A stretch of 64,000 nucleotides of DNA. Origin: Prosopocoilus inquinatus. Taxonomy: Eukaryota; Arthropoda; Insecta; Coleoptera; Lucanidae. The notes beneath the pieces are model-generated. The model made no database searches and was not told the DNA's origin. It worked only from the letters and a program-made list of their open reading frames with translations. The first letter of the stretch is position 1; the number at the start of each line of letters is the position of its first letter. Position numbers and translations under genes: made by a program. The stretch spans positions 57,832,101 through 57,896,100 of the forward strand of contig CM069872.1 of assembly GCA_036172665.1 (NCBI GenBank), read 5' to 3'. Below are positions 41,360 to 53,131 of the stretch, in pieces.

Positions 41360-44300
41360 AATTAAGAATACAGCTGAAAGGAACAAAAAAGTATCGAGCA
41401 GAGAACAAAACAGAAATGTGAGAAATAGCAACAAGAAACCAGGCATGAAGTGAACAAAAAAAAAAAAAAGAAAACAGGAAAGCAGAACGAAAAACAATTT
41501 TCCGAACAAATTAAAAAAAAAAAATCGTGGAAGCGAACCGTAAAACGGTCAATGATGCGATAAAAAAAAAGAAATGGACGACGAAATACAGAGCGTAAGA
41601 AACAAAAGAAGATCACGCACAAAACAAACGCAAAAAATCGGTTCGATAAGAAAAGCAAAAGAGAAAGCACAGACAGCACGAAAAAAACAAAAAAATTGCG
41701 CCTAAAAGCGGCTAAAATCTCCAATGAGCACTGCGCAGACGTCAAACATTTCTTGAAACAAAAGAATATCAACAGTTCTTTTTTTTTGTGAAGCGCGGTT
41801 TCCCGACAGAAAAAAAAACGAGAAACAAAAAGAAAACAGAAACAAAAGAAGCGCGGCGCACCGGAGAGGATTAAATCGCCAAGAGAAAACAAAACAAAAG
41901 AAAACTGCATGAAGCTTCGCTGTAACGCGAAAAGTTATTACGTCAAAAAACAAAACAAAACAAGATCGGCGTTTCGGCAACGGAGTTGATTAAATCGCCA
42001 GCAGGAAACAAAAGAAAAGAAAAAAACTGCATTAAGCGTTCTTTTTTCTTTTAATTTCTGAAACAAACGAATATCTGCAGTCTGTTTTTGCCGAAGCGCG
42101 CATGGGTTAAACAATGAAAACAAAAAACAAAAGAAGGTCGGCGCTTTTGCAACGGAGTATACAGATTAAATCGCCGACAGAAAACAAAACTGAATGAAGT
42201 GTTGCCGCAACACGAAAAGTTGAGGCGCGTCAAAAAAAAAAAAAGAAAGCAAAAACAAAAGAAGATCAGCATTTCTGCAACGGGGTAAATTAAATCGCCA
42301 ACTGAAAACCAAAGAAAAAAAGAAACTGTGTGAAATGTTGCCGTAAACACGAAGAGTTCATTTTTCTTTTAATTTCTGAAACAAAAGAATATCCACACTT
42401 TTCTTGCGGAAGCGCGCATGCGCCAAATAAAGAAAACAAAAACAAAAGGTCGACAACGGAGTAGATTCCAACAGAAAACAAAAGAAAAAAAAAACAAGGA
42501 AACAAAGAAAACAAAAATAAAAGAAGGTCGGGAACGGAGTAGATTCCAACAGAAAACAAAAGAAAAAAAAAACAACGAAACAAAGAAAACGAAAATAAAA
42601 GAAGGTCGGCAACGGAGTAGATTCCAACAGAAAACAAAAGAAAAAAAAAACTGTATGAAGCATTGCTTGTAAGACGAAAAGTTAATAGGTACGTCAAAAA
42701 AACGGAACAAAAGAAGATCAACGTTTCTGCAACGGAGTAAATTAAATCACCAACAGAAAACAAAAGAAAAAAAGAAACTGTATGAAATGTTGTCGTAAAC
42801 GCGAAGTGTTCATTTTCCTTTTAATTTCTGAAACAAAAGAATATCTACACTTTTTTTTTGCTGAAGCGCGTCAAATAAAGAAAACAAAAATAAAAGAAGG
42901 TCGGCAACGGAGTAGATTCCAACGGAAAACAAAAGAAAAAAAAAACTGTATGAAGTGTTGTTGTAAACACGAAGAGTTCATTTTTCTTTTAATTTCTGAA
43001 ACAAAAGAATATCGACAGATTTTCTGGTGAAGCGTGCTGTTCAGATTCCCAACAGGAAAAAGAAGCGACGGAAAAATCTGTTTAACAAGAGAAAAAAAGA
43101 AAATGAAAAACTGAAATTCGAAGAAAACGGAAAACAAAAGAAAACAAAAACAAAAGAAGGTCGGCATTTCCGCGACGGATTAGACTGGTTTGCCAAGAGA
43201 AAACAAAAGAAAAGAAACTGTGGGAAGCGTTGCTGTTACCCAAAAGTTTAACGAGAAGAAAGAAGAAATTGAAAAACTGAAAAACAAAGAAAATGTCAAA
43301 CAAAAAGAAAAAAAAACAAAAACAAAAGAAGTTCGACATTTTCGCAACGGATTAGATTGATTCGCCAAGAGAAAACAAAAGAAAAGAAACTGTGGGGAGC
43401 GTTGCTGTTACACAAAAGTTTAACGAGAAGAAAGAAGAAATTGAAAAACTGAAAAACAAAGAAAATGTCAAACAAAAAGAAAAAAAAACAAAAACAAAAG
43501 AAGTTCGACATTTTCGCAACGGATTAGATTGATTCGCCAAGAGAAAACAAAAGAAGAGAAACTGTGGGGAGCGTTGCTGTTACACAAAAGTTTAACGAGA
43601 AGAAAGAAGAAATTGAAAAACTGAAAAACAAAGAAAATGTCAAACAAAAAGAAAAAAAAAACAAAAACAAAAGAAGTTCGACATTTTCGCAACGGATTAG
43701 ATTGATTCGCCAAGAGAAAACAAAAGAAAAGAAACTGTGGGGAGCGTTGCTGTTACACAAAAGTTAATACGTCAAAAAAAAAAAACAAAAACAAAAGAAG
43801 TTCCGCGTTTTCGCAACGGATTAGACTGATACGCCAAGAGAAAACAAAAGAAAAGAAACTGTGGGAAGAGTTGCTGTTACACAACTGTCAATACGTCAAA
43901 AAAAAAAAAAAAACAAAAACAAAAGAAGTTCGGCGTTTTCGGAAGGGATTAGATTGATTCGCCAAGAGAAAACAAAAGAAAACAAACTGTGGGGAGCGTT
44001 GCTGTTACACAAAAGTTAATATGTCAAAAAAAAACAAAACAAAAGAAAATCAGCGTTTCAACACGAAGAAGAAATTGAAAAACTGAAAAACGAAGAAAAC
44101 GCCAAACAAACAAAACAAAAACAAAAGAAGGTCGGCACTTCCGCAAAGGATTAGATTGAATCGCCAAGAGAAAACAAAAGAAAAGAAACTGTGGGGAGCG
44201 CTGCTGTTACACAAAAGTTAATACGTCAAAAAAAAAAAAACAAAACAAAAGAAAATCAGCGTTTCAACACGAAGGGTTCGCTTTTCTTTTAATTTCCGAA

Positions 44301-44620
44301 ACAAAAGAATACCGACAGTTTTTCTGGTGGTGAAGCGTGCTATTCAGATTCCCAATAGAAAAAAAAAGCGACGGAAAAATCTGTTTGACGAGAAGAAAGA
44401 AGAAATTGAAAAACTGAAAACGAAGAAAAGAAAACAAAAAGAAAAAAAAAACAAAAACGAAAGAAATTCAGCGTTTCCGTAACGGAACCAATTAAATCGA
44501 TGACAGGAAACAAGCATCAAGGAACAAAACAAAAGAAAATCAGCATTTCCGCAACGGAGTAGATTAGATCGCCAGCAGAAAATAAAAAAGAAAAAAAGGT
44601 GCGTGAAGTGATGCTGTTAA
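41360..44620. repeat. purine-rich complex tandem array, 3.3 kb
   Basis: On the + strand this block is dominated by A and G: motifs such as aaaacaaaagaaaagaaact and tttaatttctgaaacaaaag recur many times. Within it, about 43170-43760 is a clean tandem repeat of 172-173 bp (anchor ggattagattgattcgccaa near 43349, 43521, 43694). Around 42.4-42.65 kb a unit of about 75 bp is repeated three times, and a larger duplication links about 43024 and 44333. The Lys-rich/Phe-rich frames it yields are composition artefacts. No gene here. Confidence 0.9.
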
Positions 44621-45765
44621 GGCCCGTTCACATCACATCATTCGCCGATTCGCTCAGTGTGTGTGTACCACGGTGAACGATACATTAGGTGACGCCACAA
44701 GAGCACTCGGTCGTGTGTCGATATGTGCATGAAAGTGTGAGATCAGTTGCGAGAGCGACAGCTAAAAGAGGGGTTGAGATAACAATGTGCGAGGGAGAAC
44801 GATGTATAATGATTCGGCATGAGATAGCATTAAAATACGTCGCGTGCACGTTCCGAACGCCCGCGCTATTACCTACTGATTCTTTACTGTGGTGTGCACG
44901 CAGAAACGAACAGCAGCGAACGATTTGTTGAAAGTCGCTATACATACATGAAACAATTATTAAAATTCTTGTTGTATTTTGTAATTTATTAATGTTTATT
45001 TTTTACTATGCCCCAATAATCAAAGTCGAGGGGTGTTAAACTTGCCGATCGAAGTGTCCATTGGTTAATTGTTTTTTGTAACTATTACGCTATTGTCCTA
45101 TTATTAAAACGATGAATCAAACGATGATTTATTCGTATTGAATATTAGTTTTAAAAGAGAGATTGCTTTGCTGTTTATAGGAAATAATACGCAAAAAAAT
45201 TATATCTTCTGGCGATATTAAAAACGCTTTAAAAATCAAGCGCGTGTTTCACGTAAAAAACTTCAACAAGAAGTGTGCTATGCGCTCTGCTCTCTTGTTT
45301 CAGATCACAGATGCGTCGCTTTTAGTGTACGAACAATTCGATAATCGAACACTCGAATGCATTTATCTCAGTTAAATTCGTTTAAATAAATTCGCTTAAT
45401 TGCAAATTAAAACGGTGTGAGTGATTCCAATAACTGCATTAGTATGGTGTAGAGGTAAGTGAAGTTTGAAATCCGTAAATTTTTTTTTTGCGTTTGTGCC
45501 GATTACAATGCGATGAAAAAATCGCGATTTCCAAACTTTTTTCCTGTCGGAATGTGTGCGTTCGATTGCGCAGGTGTTCCGAACTTCTGAAAAAATGCGA
45601 AAACGCCCCTTTAAATTCATTTTATCGAGAAAATGTCTTAAAAAAAAAGTTGTGCAGGTTTCATTCCGCGTAATTTAAAATTATTTTCAAATACGCAACA
45701 TACAGATCATTCATTCAATAACTTACTGCTTTTTAAATTGAAAATTATACAGGTGTCCCAGCCGT
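44621..45765. other. gene-free DNA with a CpG-rich stretch
   Basis: 44630-44930 is clearly richer in CG and less A-rich than its surroundings and opens with aaggcccgttcacatcacat, an opening similar to other repeat ends in this window. It may be a degraded element or a regulatory island; neither could be shown. 44940-45765 is ordinary AT-rich sequence. Confidence 0.4.
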
Positions 45766-48700
45766 CAGGGCCGGAGTAAGGGTAGTTCGCGCCCTTATGC
45801 AAAACAATAATAAATATAAATTAAAAATGAAAAACAAAAAAAAATTAAAATTCCATTCAACCCAAGTACGAAAAAACAAAAGAAATATATATTAAAAAAA
45901 AAAAATGAGGCATAACAAATTTCAAGGTCAATCCTACTCAACTGAACTTAACCTAACTATTCAATCGAAGTAAAACATCTAAAATGCAAATAAATCAAAT
46001 TAGTAAAAATATGCAAAAAATAAAAAAAAACGATTACGGCCAATCAAACGAAAAAAACAAAAGAAATATATATTTAGAAAAAAACAAAAATGAGGCCTAA
46101 CAAGTTTCAAGGTCAATCCTACTCAACTGAACTTAACCTAACTGTATTCAGTCGAAGTAAAACATCTAAAATGCAAATAAATCAAATTAGTAAAAAAAAT
46201 GCAAAAAATAATTAAAAAAACAATTACGGCCAATCAAACTTGACCCAACAACTGAACTCGATTCTGTTTAAGACAAACAAAAAAATTCAAAATGAAAAAA
46301 CGATAAAAATTTTGAAATAAAAAAACCAGGTAAACACAAAAAAAATATTTAAAAAATTAAGACAAAAAAAAGTATTAAAATTCATGAAAGGTTTAAAATG
46401 AACGTTAACACATCTCAAGGTCAACTGAATTCACCAAACTTGTATCATATTGTACACGAGCAATTTTTTTAAATATTTAAAAAAATTAAAAATAAAAAAA
46501 TATATACTTGGATTGAAGTTAAGCTCAACAAATCTCAAGGTCATCTGACGCAAGTAAAGGAATAAAAATTAGAAGAAAAATTAAGGTTTGGAAAGAACTG
46601 AAAATAAATTAAAATTAATTTCAATTAACGTCAAGGTCGTTCAGACTTAACTGGTCTCAACCTAACTCCATTTAACATAAATAGAAATTAAGAAGTGTAG
46701 GCAAAATTAAAAATGTAAAAATTATTAAAAATTAAAAAAAAATCATTTAAAATAGAATTCAATGTCAACAACAATAAAAATTAAAAATAAATTAAATTAA
46801 AAAACTAGAAAAAAAATCCGTCCATTGTACGCAAGCAATTTTTTGCTTAAAAAAATTAAAAGCAAAAAATTTATACTTGGATTAATGTCTTGCTCAACAA
46901 ATCTCAAGGTCAATCTAACCGAACTGACATCAATCTAAAACTTCATTTGACGCAAGTAGAAGAACAGAAATTACACATTTAGAAAAAATTAAAATCAACT
47001 TCACTGAACGTCAAGGTCATTCAAAATCATTAACATAAATAAAAATTAAGAATTGTACGCAAAATTAAGAGCATAAAAATTGTTAAAAATTAAAAATCAA
47101 TTAAGATAGAACTCAACGTCAATCTCAAGGTCGACAACAATAAGAATTAAAAATAAATTAATATAAAAATTTTTAAAAAAAATCCGTTAAATGCTAATCT
47201 TAATTTTTCGGTCGTGTTTTCAGAATTGTCGCCCACAGCCAAATTAAAATTAATTCGCCCCTCATTTTGGTCGTCAGTTGTCGCTGTAGAAAAAACGAAG
47301 CCAAACGGTTATAAAAAAAAAGTGTCCGATTTGGCGAAAAATCCCCGCCACGGTTGGCAACACTGACTGTAAAATATTCTAAAGTCACATACGAAATTTT
47401 TCTATGTCGGTTACGAGTGAATTTCGGTAGCAATCATTTAAAGTGGTTCAAAATTAAGCAAAAATTAATTTTGTGACAAAAATTTTGGAAAAATTATGGA
47501 TATATTCAAATTAAAAAAAAAAAAAAACAAATTCATGCGAATTGAATTTATACAGTTGTCTCAAAAAACAGTGTGCATTCTTTATATAAGCTGAGTGGTT
47601 GTCAGTTTTTTTTTTTTTTTTAATTTGAATATATCCATCATTTTTCCAAAATTTTTGTCGCAAAATTAATTTTTGCTTAATTTTGAACCACTTTAAATGA
47701 TTGCTACCGAAATTCACTCGTAACCGACATAGAAAAATTTCGTATGTGACTTTAGAATATTTTACAGTCAGTGTTGCCAACCGTGGCGGGGATTTTTCGC
47801 CAAATCGGACACTTTTTTTTTTATAACCGTTTGGCTTCGTTTTTTCTACAGCGACAACTGACGACCAAAATGAGGGGCGAATTAATTTTAATTTGGCTGT
47901 GGGCGACAATTCTGAAAACACGACCGAAAAATTAAGATTAGCATTTAACGGATTTTTTTAAAAAAATTTTATATTAATTTATTTTTAATTCTTATTGTTG
48001 TCGACCTTGAGATTGACGTTGAGTTCTATCTTAATTGATTTTTAATTTTTAACAATTTTTATGCTCTTAATTTTGCGTACAATTCTTAATTTTTATTTAT
48101 GTTAATGATTTTGAATGACCTTGACGTTCAGTGAAGTTGATTTTAATTTTTTCTAAATGTGTAATTTCTGTTCTTCTACTTGCGTCAAATGAAGTTTTAC
48201 ATTGATGTCAGTTCGGTTAGATTGACCTTGAGATTTGTTGAGCAAGACATTAATCCACGTATAAATTTTTTACCTTTAATTTTTTCAAGCAAAAAATTGC
48301 TTGCGTACAATGGACGGATTTTTTTTTCTAGTTTTTTAATTTAATTTATTTTTAATTTTTATTGTTGTTGACGTTGAGTTCTATTTTAAATGATTTTTTT
48401 TTAATTTTTAATAATTTTTACATTTTTAATTTTGCCTACACTTCTTAATTTCTATTTATGTTAAATGGAGATAGGTTGAGACCAGTTAAATCTGAATGAC
48501 CTTGACGTTAATTGAAATTAATTTTAATTTATTTTCAGTTTTTTCCAAACCTTAATTTTTCTTCTAATTTTTATTCCTTTACTTGTGTCAGATGACCTTG
48601 AGGTTTGTTGAGCTTAATTTCAATTCACGTATATATTTTTTTTATTTTTAATTTTTTTAAGCATTAAAAAAAATGCTCGTGTACAATATGATACAAGTTT

Positions 48701-49981
48701 GGTGAATTCAGTTGACCTTGAGATGTGTTCATTTTAAACCTTTCATGAATTTTAATACTTTTTTGTCTTAATTTTTTAAATATTTTTTTTGTGTTTACCT
48801 GGGTTTTTTATTTCAAAATTTTTATCGTCTTTTCATTTTTAATTTTTTTGTTTGTCTTAAACAGAATCGAGTTCAGTTGTTGGGTCAAGTTTGATTGGCC
48901 GTAATTGTTTTTTTAATTATTTTTTGCATTTTTTTTACTAATTTGATTTATTTGCATTTTAGATGTTTTACTTCGACTGAATACAGTTAGGTTAAGTTCA
49001 GTTGAGTAGGATTGACCTTGAAACTTGTTAGGCCTCATTTTTGTTTTTTTCTAAATATATATTTCTTTTGTTTTTTTCGTTTGATTGGCCGTAATCGTTT
49101 TTTTTTTATTTTTTGCATATTTTTACTAATTTGATTTATTTGCATTTTAGATGTTTTACTTCGATTGAATAGTTAGGTTAAATTCAGTTGAGTAGGATTG
49201 ACCTTGAAATTTGCTATGCCTCATTTTTTTTTTTTTTAATATATATTTCTTTCGTTTTTTCGTACTTGGGTTGAATGGACTTTTAATTTTTTTTGTTTTT
49301 CATTTTTAATTTTTTATTTGAATTTTTAATTTTTTGTTCTTATTTTTAATTTTTTTATTGTTTTTTATTTTTAATTTTTTTATTGCTTTTTATTTTCAAT
49401 TTTTTGTTTTAATTTTTAATTTTTTTATGGTTTATTTTTAATTTTTTTTATTGTTTTTATTTTTGTAATTTTTTTGTTTTTTTTAATCTTTTTGGTTTTA
49501 AATTTTTTTTAAAATTTTTTTATTGTTTTCTGTTTTTAATTTTAGCATGGGTTAGTCAGTTGCTGGATCTAGTTTGTTCGAGCTGCGCCTTTAATTGTTT
49601 TTTAATAAACATGTTTTACGTTTTTTTTAAATAAATTTGTTGCTCCGATTGAATACAGTTAGCTTGAGTTTAGTTGAATTGGGATGACCTTGACATTGAT
49701 TAAGCTTCAGTACAACAGAGTTTTGATTCTTAATTCATAACATTTTTTTACTTTTAATTTTTTATGATTATTAACGATTCAGTACGTCGACTTTTGAATC
49801 GATTTTTACGTATTCTGTTTGTTTTTTTTTTGTAATAAAAACAAATAATTTTAATTTGGACGGAACTGGCATAGGCGATTTTTCCTGTGGAAAGTCGGCG
49901 ACAATTGGGACGGATAGAGTTGGTAGTTTTATGCATATACCGTTTTGACGCCCCTCTTGCTTCGGCGCCGGTCCGGCCCTG
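45766..49981. mobile_element. hAT-like foldback element, 4.2 kb
   Basis: The ends are inverted: cagggccgga at 45766 and tccggccctg ending at 49981, CAGGG-type termini as in hAT elements. The adjoining 8 bp are ccagccgt (left) and ccaagagt (right): 5 of 8 match, a decayed 8-bp target duplication. Joining the outer flanks restores the dispersed repeat seen at 1283-1580, which supports an insertion at this site. The interior is a palindrome: arms about 45810-47525 and 47605-49320, loop about 80 nt. No transposase frame. Each arm carries eight TCAAGGTC-type motifs and the right tail one more. Confidence 0.85.
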
Positions 49982-50256
49982 CCAAGAGTGAGTTCTCTGG
50001 CTATATCTCGATAACTACGGAAGTTACAAAAAAATTTTAAAGACATTTTTGTTTTAAATTTTAGAGGTCTGTAACATAGAATTATTTTCATCCCTATACA
50101 GAGTGAATCAAACTAGTGGTACTGGATACAACTTTTTATTTCAAATGGCACGATGTCAAATTTGGATTGCCCATAAAATTCTGCATTACGTATTTTTTTA
50201 TACCGTATTTTTTACTTAAATCTAACTGTATCAATTAATTTTCAATTCTTGTTTTA

Positions 50257-51169
50257 GTGATGTGGAGTGTTGTGAGTGGGGAGGTTGGAGTTGAATCCAG
50301 AAGAGCGGCGAGTAGAACGGCACGCCACGATAAAAGGTAGGGTAAGTATTACGAATAAGTCTTTTTTTGGCAAATTTCGTTTATTTCTGCATAATTTCAG
50401 TCCCACGTCGAGTTCCTGATTGGGTTGCAGTTCGGTGAGTACATTTGAATTTTTTTTTTTTTTAGTTTCACATTTTCTATTTCATGAAACTTAAATGTAA
50501 CAGTGTAAGTTTTGTGCAGTGTTTTGATTTTAGTGCGAAAGAATGAATAACAGAACAGATATAAAGCGTAAGGTAAGTAACTCTTGATCTTATAAGACCA
50601 TCCAAGGTAACAGTTTACGTTTACTTTTAAGCAATTAGTTACAATTAAATAAAGAATCATTTTTTTTTAAATATTTTACAATATATATTTTTTTAATATA
50701 TTTAAATTTATTCATTCAATTTTGTACCTTTTCTTTCTTTCTACAGGCTACAAATGTCATCGAATCCAGTTTCTGAAATGTGACTTCGCTGATAAAATGT
50801 TCACAGAAGAGACAGATTATTAATAAGGTGAATAATTAATTAAAGTTTTTTTTTTTTACTGAAGTACTAATGCAATGATTCTTGTTTCAGTGTGTTATTC
50901 AGTGTTGTTGCATTGTGCGAGATGTGACTTTTGCAGGTAATTTTTATTTACACATGTTTTCCGAAACATTCTTTTAATTTTAGTTTTATTTTTCAGTGAC
51001 TAGTGCGGTGTTGCGGCTGACGTTGGTGCCAGGTTAACGGCAAGCAGAACGGAACGCTTCGATAAAAGCAAGGGTAAGTATTACGAATACGTAATTTTTT
51101 TTGGCAATTTCGTTTATTTTTGTTTTTAATTTTAGTTCCACGTCGAGTTCCCGATTGGGATGCAGCGCG
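50257..51169 (+). ncRNA. candidate multi-exon spliced transcript (non-coding or 5' exons)
   Basis: A run of short blocks bounded by strong splice signals: 50257-50341, 50401-50434, 50534-50572, 50747-50827, 50891-50936, 50997-51073, 51136-51169. Donors are gtaagt or gtgagt-like (gtaatt after 50936), acceptors are T-rich followed by tag or cag, and gaps are mostly 54-99 nt with one of 174 nt, as in the real genes here. The block pair 50257/50401 is homologous to 50997/51136 (the 34-nt exons share ccacgtcgagttcc and gattggg), a 735-bp duplication. Neither cassette carries an open frame through. It could be a lncRNA or alternative 5' exons of a gene beyond the window. Splice sites alone do not prove transcription. 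Confidence 0.4.
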
Positions 51170-52185
51170 GTGAGTACGTTTTACATTTGCTTTCGTTTTT
51201 ATTATTTGTTAATAGTATTTTCTAACGGCGAAGTATCAGTGCGCGGTTGTTGTTTTTACGAATGGATAAATATTTAAGTATTTTAAAAGACCTTACCCCC
51301 CCATCCAGGATCACAGGCGAAGTTATGATTAAAATTTTATCTTATTTTCATTTTTCCATATTTTAAAACTCATCTAAGTTCTACTATAACTAAAGTGAGG
51401 ATGAAATAGTACCGACACGGCGCACATTATCCGATTTCGAGCGATCACATCGATGATAAACTCTGAGGCTGAGCGGCTCAGTGTCCGATTAAATTTATTA
51501 ACTGCTACCTAAGTATCAAATCACAGTTTTCTTTCACAGTTCAACTGGTCTTTATATCTTAATTCACAGCTAAACTACGCTCTACAACTTAATCACATCA
51601 CCGTCTGTACAACCAGGAAGAGAATAAAATTTTAGTTAACGTTAAACGCAGTTTAAACCCTCAGTGAGCGATAATTCAGCCTGAGACAGGGACTTTTTAA
51701 TCCTCGCTTTGACTATAACGTTCTTAGTCTGACATGTGGTGGGGGTTCACATACACATAACGGCCTCCATCTAAAAACACTGACTTTCCGTTCATTTAAA
51801 CTTACCCTGGAAATTGGTCATTTGCATGTCCGACAGGAAAATAAAAACAGGGATTTTTCATGAACGATTTTTAGATTGACAGCACTGAGTGTCATTGAAA
51901 TGTCAAATAGTGTGCACGGGCGAAACTCCGAACAATGTGTTCGTTAGGATTCGCCCGCATAGTTTGTACGAGCCTAACACGAATAGTTATTACATCAAAA
52001 AAAAAAAAAAAAAAAACACAACAAAAAAAATAGTTGAATGGAAAGAAATGAAAATTTGCTTTTGTTTTCGAAAGCTCGACTTCATTCATTTGTTATTTTC
52101 CGATTCACAAAAAGAACGAAGCGCAAAGAAACAAACGAAAGCTTGATTTACACGGCGCTCGACGATTTCTCTTTCAAAATCGTCG

Positions 52186-52216
<31 letters not shown>

Positions 52217-52693
52217 ATAATCGACGCACGAAGAAACAAATGAGATCTCGATTTGATTTTCAAAAGATCTCCGCCGGAAATCGTAATTTACTTGCGGAAT
52301 ATGAAATAAAAAAATAATACCAAATGCAAAAAAAAACAACGAGCAAACGAAATCCTGATTTGTTTTTGTCTTATAAAAAAAAAAAAAACAAATGAGAACA
52401 AGAAACAAATGAGCGATGCCTGATTGGATTTTGAAGAGTTTTCTTCAGCGGAAATCGTCATTTGTTTTACATACAAAAAGGTACGAGCGAATCAAAGTGT
52501 GATTTTTAAAAACCGCGCCGGAAATCATCGGTTTTTCATTTGTTCTGCACTCACCTTCTCTTTTGTTTATTTCGTTTGCTCCCGAACCTGGGCGAATGAG
52601 AATCGACGATAGTGTTTTGTTTTCTATTCATTCCGTTCTGGATTTTGTCGTCGTTTGTTTCAGTTTTTTTGTTTCGTTTCTTCTTACCTGATC
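51170..52693. other. gene-free DNA, microsatellite
   Basis: No gene. A partial repeat of the 50.5-kb block continues to about 51275. A taa microsatellite lies at about 52186-52220 beside tcgattaataat / attattaatcga inverted text. Around 52.2-52.6 kb, short cgaaacaaatgag-type phrases recur. Nothing further recognised. Confidence 0.45.
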
Positions 52694-53131
52694 ATTGTAT
52701 TGTTTAATTGGAGCTCGACAGATGGAGCCGCGCGCATTCAATTAAAATGTTAAGTGTAAGTATTAAGGCCCGATTTCGAATAATCGAACTAACGGCCGTT
52801 TTCATAACCGGACTTTAAGGAAGCTTTAATTTAAAGTCACTTTAAGAATAGGCAAACAAATGTAATTTTTTTTTTTTTTAGGTTAAAGTAATTTTCAATT
52901 TAAAGTTGGCTATTATGAAATCGGCGCTTAAACTTTAAGATAAAAGTCACATAGTCATATGGCAATGAAATAATGCAAGAACGTAGTTATTTACAAGTCA
53001 GAATGTGACTTTTGTTTTAAAGTCTCCTTTACTTCGATTATGAAATCGGACCTTAGTTAATAATAATGATAACAAAATTTTAATTGAATGCACGCAGCTC
53101 CATCTGTTGAGTTTCAACTAAACAATACAAT
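52694..53131. mobile_element. nested inverted-repeat elements
   Basis: Outer arms: attgtattgtttaattggag to gcattcaattaaaat (52694-52747) against the inverted copy at 53077-53131. Inside lies a second pair, ttaaggcccgatttcgaata at 52763 and the inverted ...aaatcggaccttag near 53055, with its own inner match (actttaag/cttaaa). This reads as one MITE inserted into another. Confidence 0.75.

Noticed and set aside
41362..44532. Many long Phe- or Lys-rich reading frames on both strands
   Set aside because: They come from the purine-rich tandem repeat; no splice structure, no domains, frames repeat with the DNA unit.
47200..47921. Two minus-strand frames (77 and 136 codons) in the foldback element
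   Set aside because: They share the same peptide because they lie on opposite palindrome arms; no domain and no transposase motif.
45922..49693. Functional FTZ-F1 enhancer as a firm claim
   Set aside because: The motif match is real, but transposase-binding repeats explain it equally well; kept only as a hypothesis.
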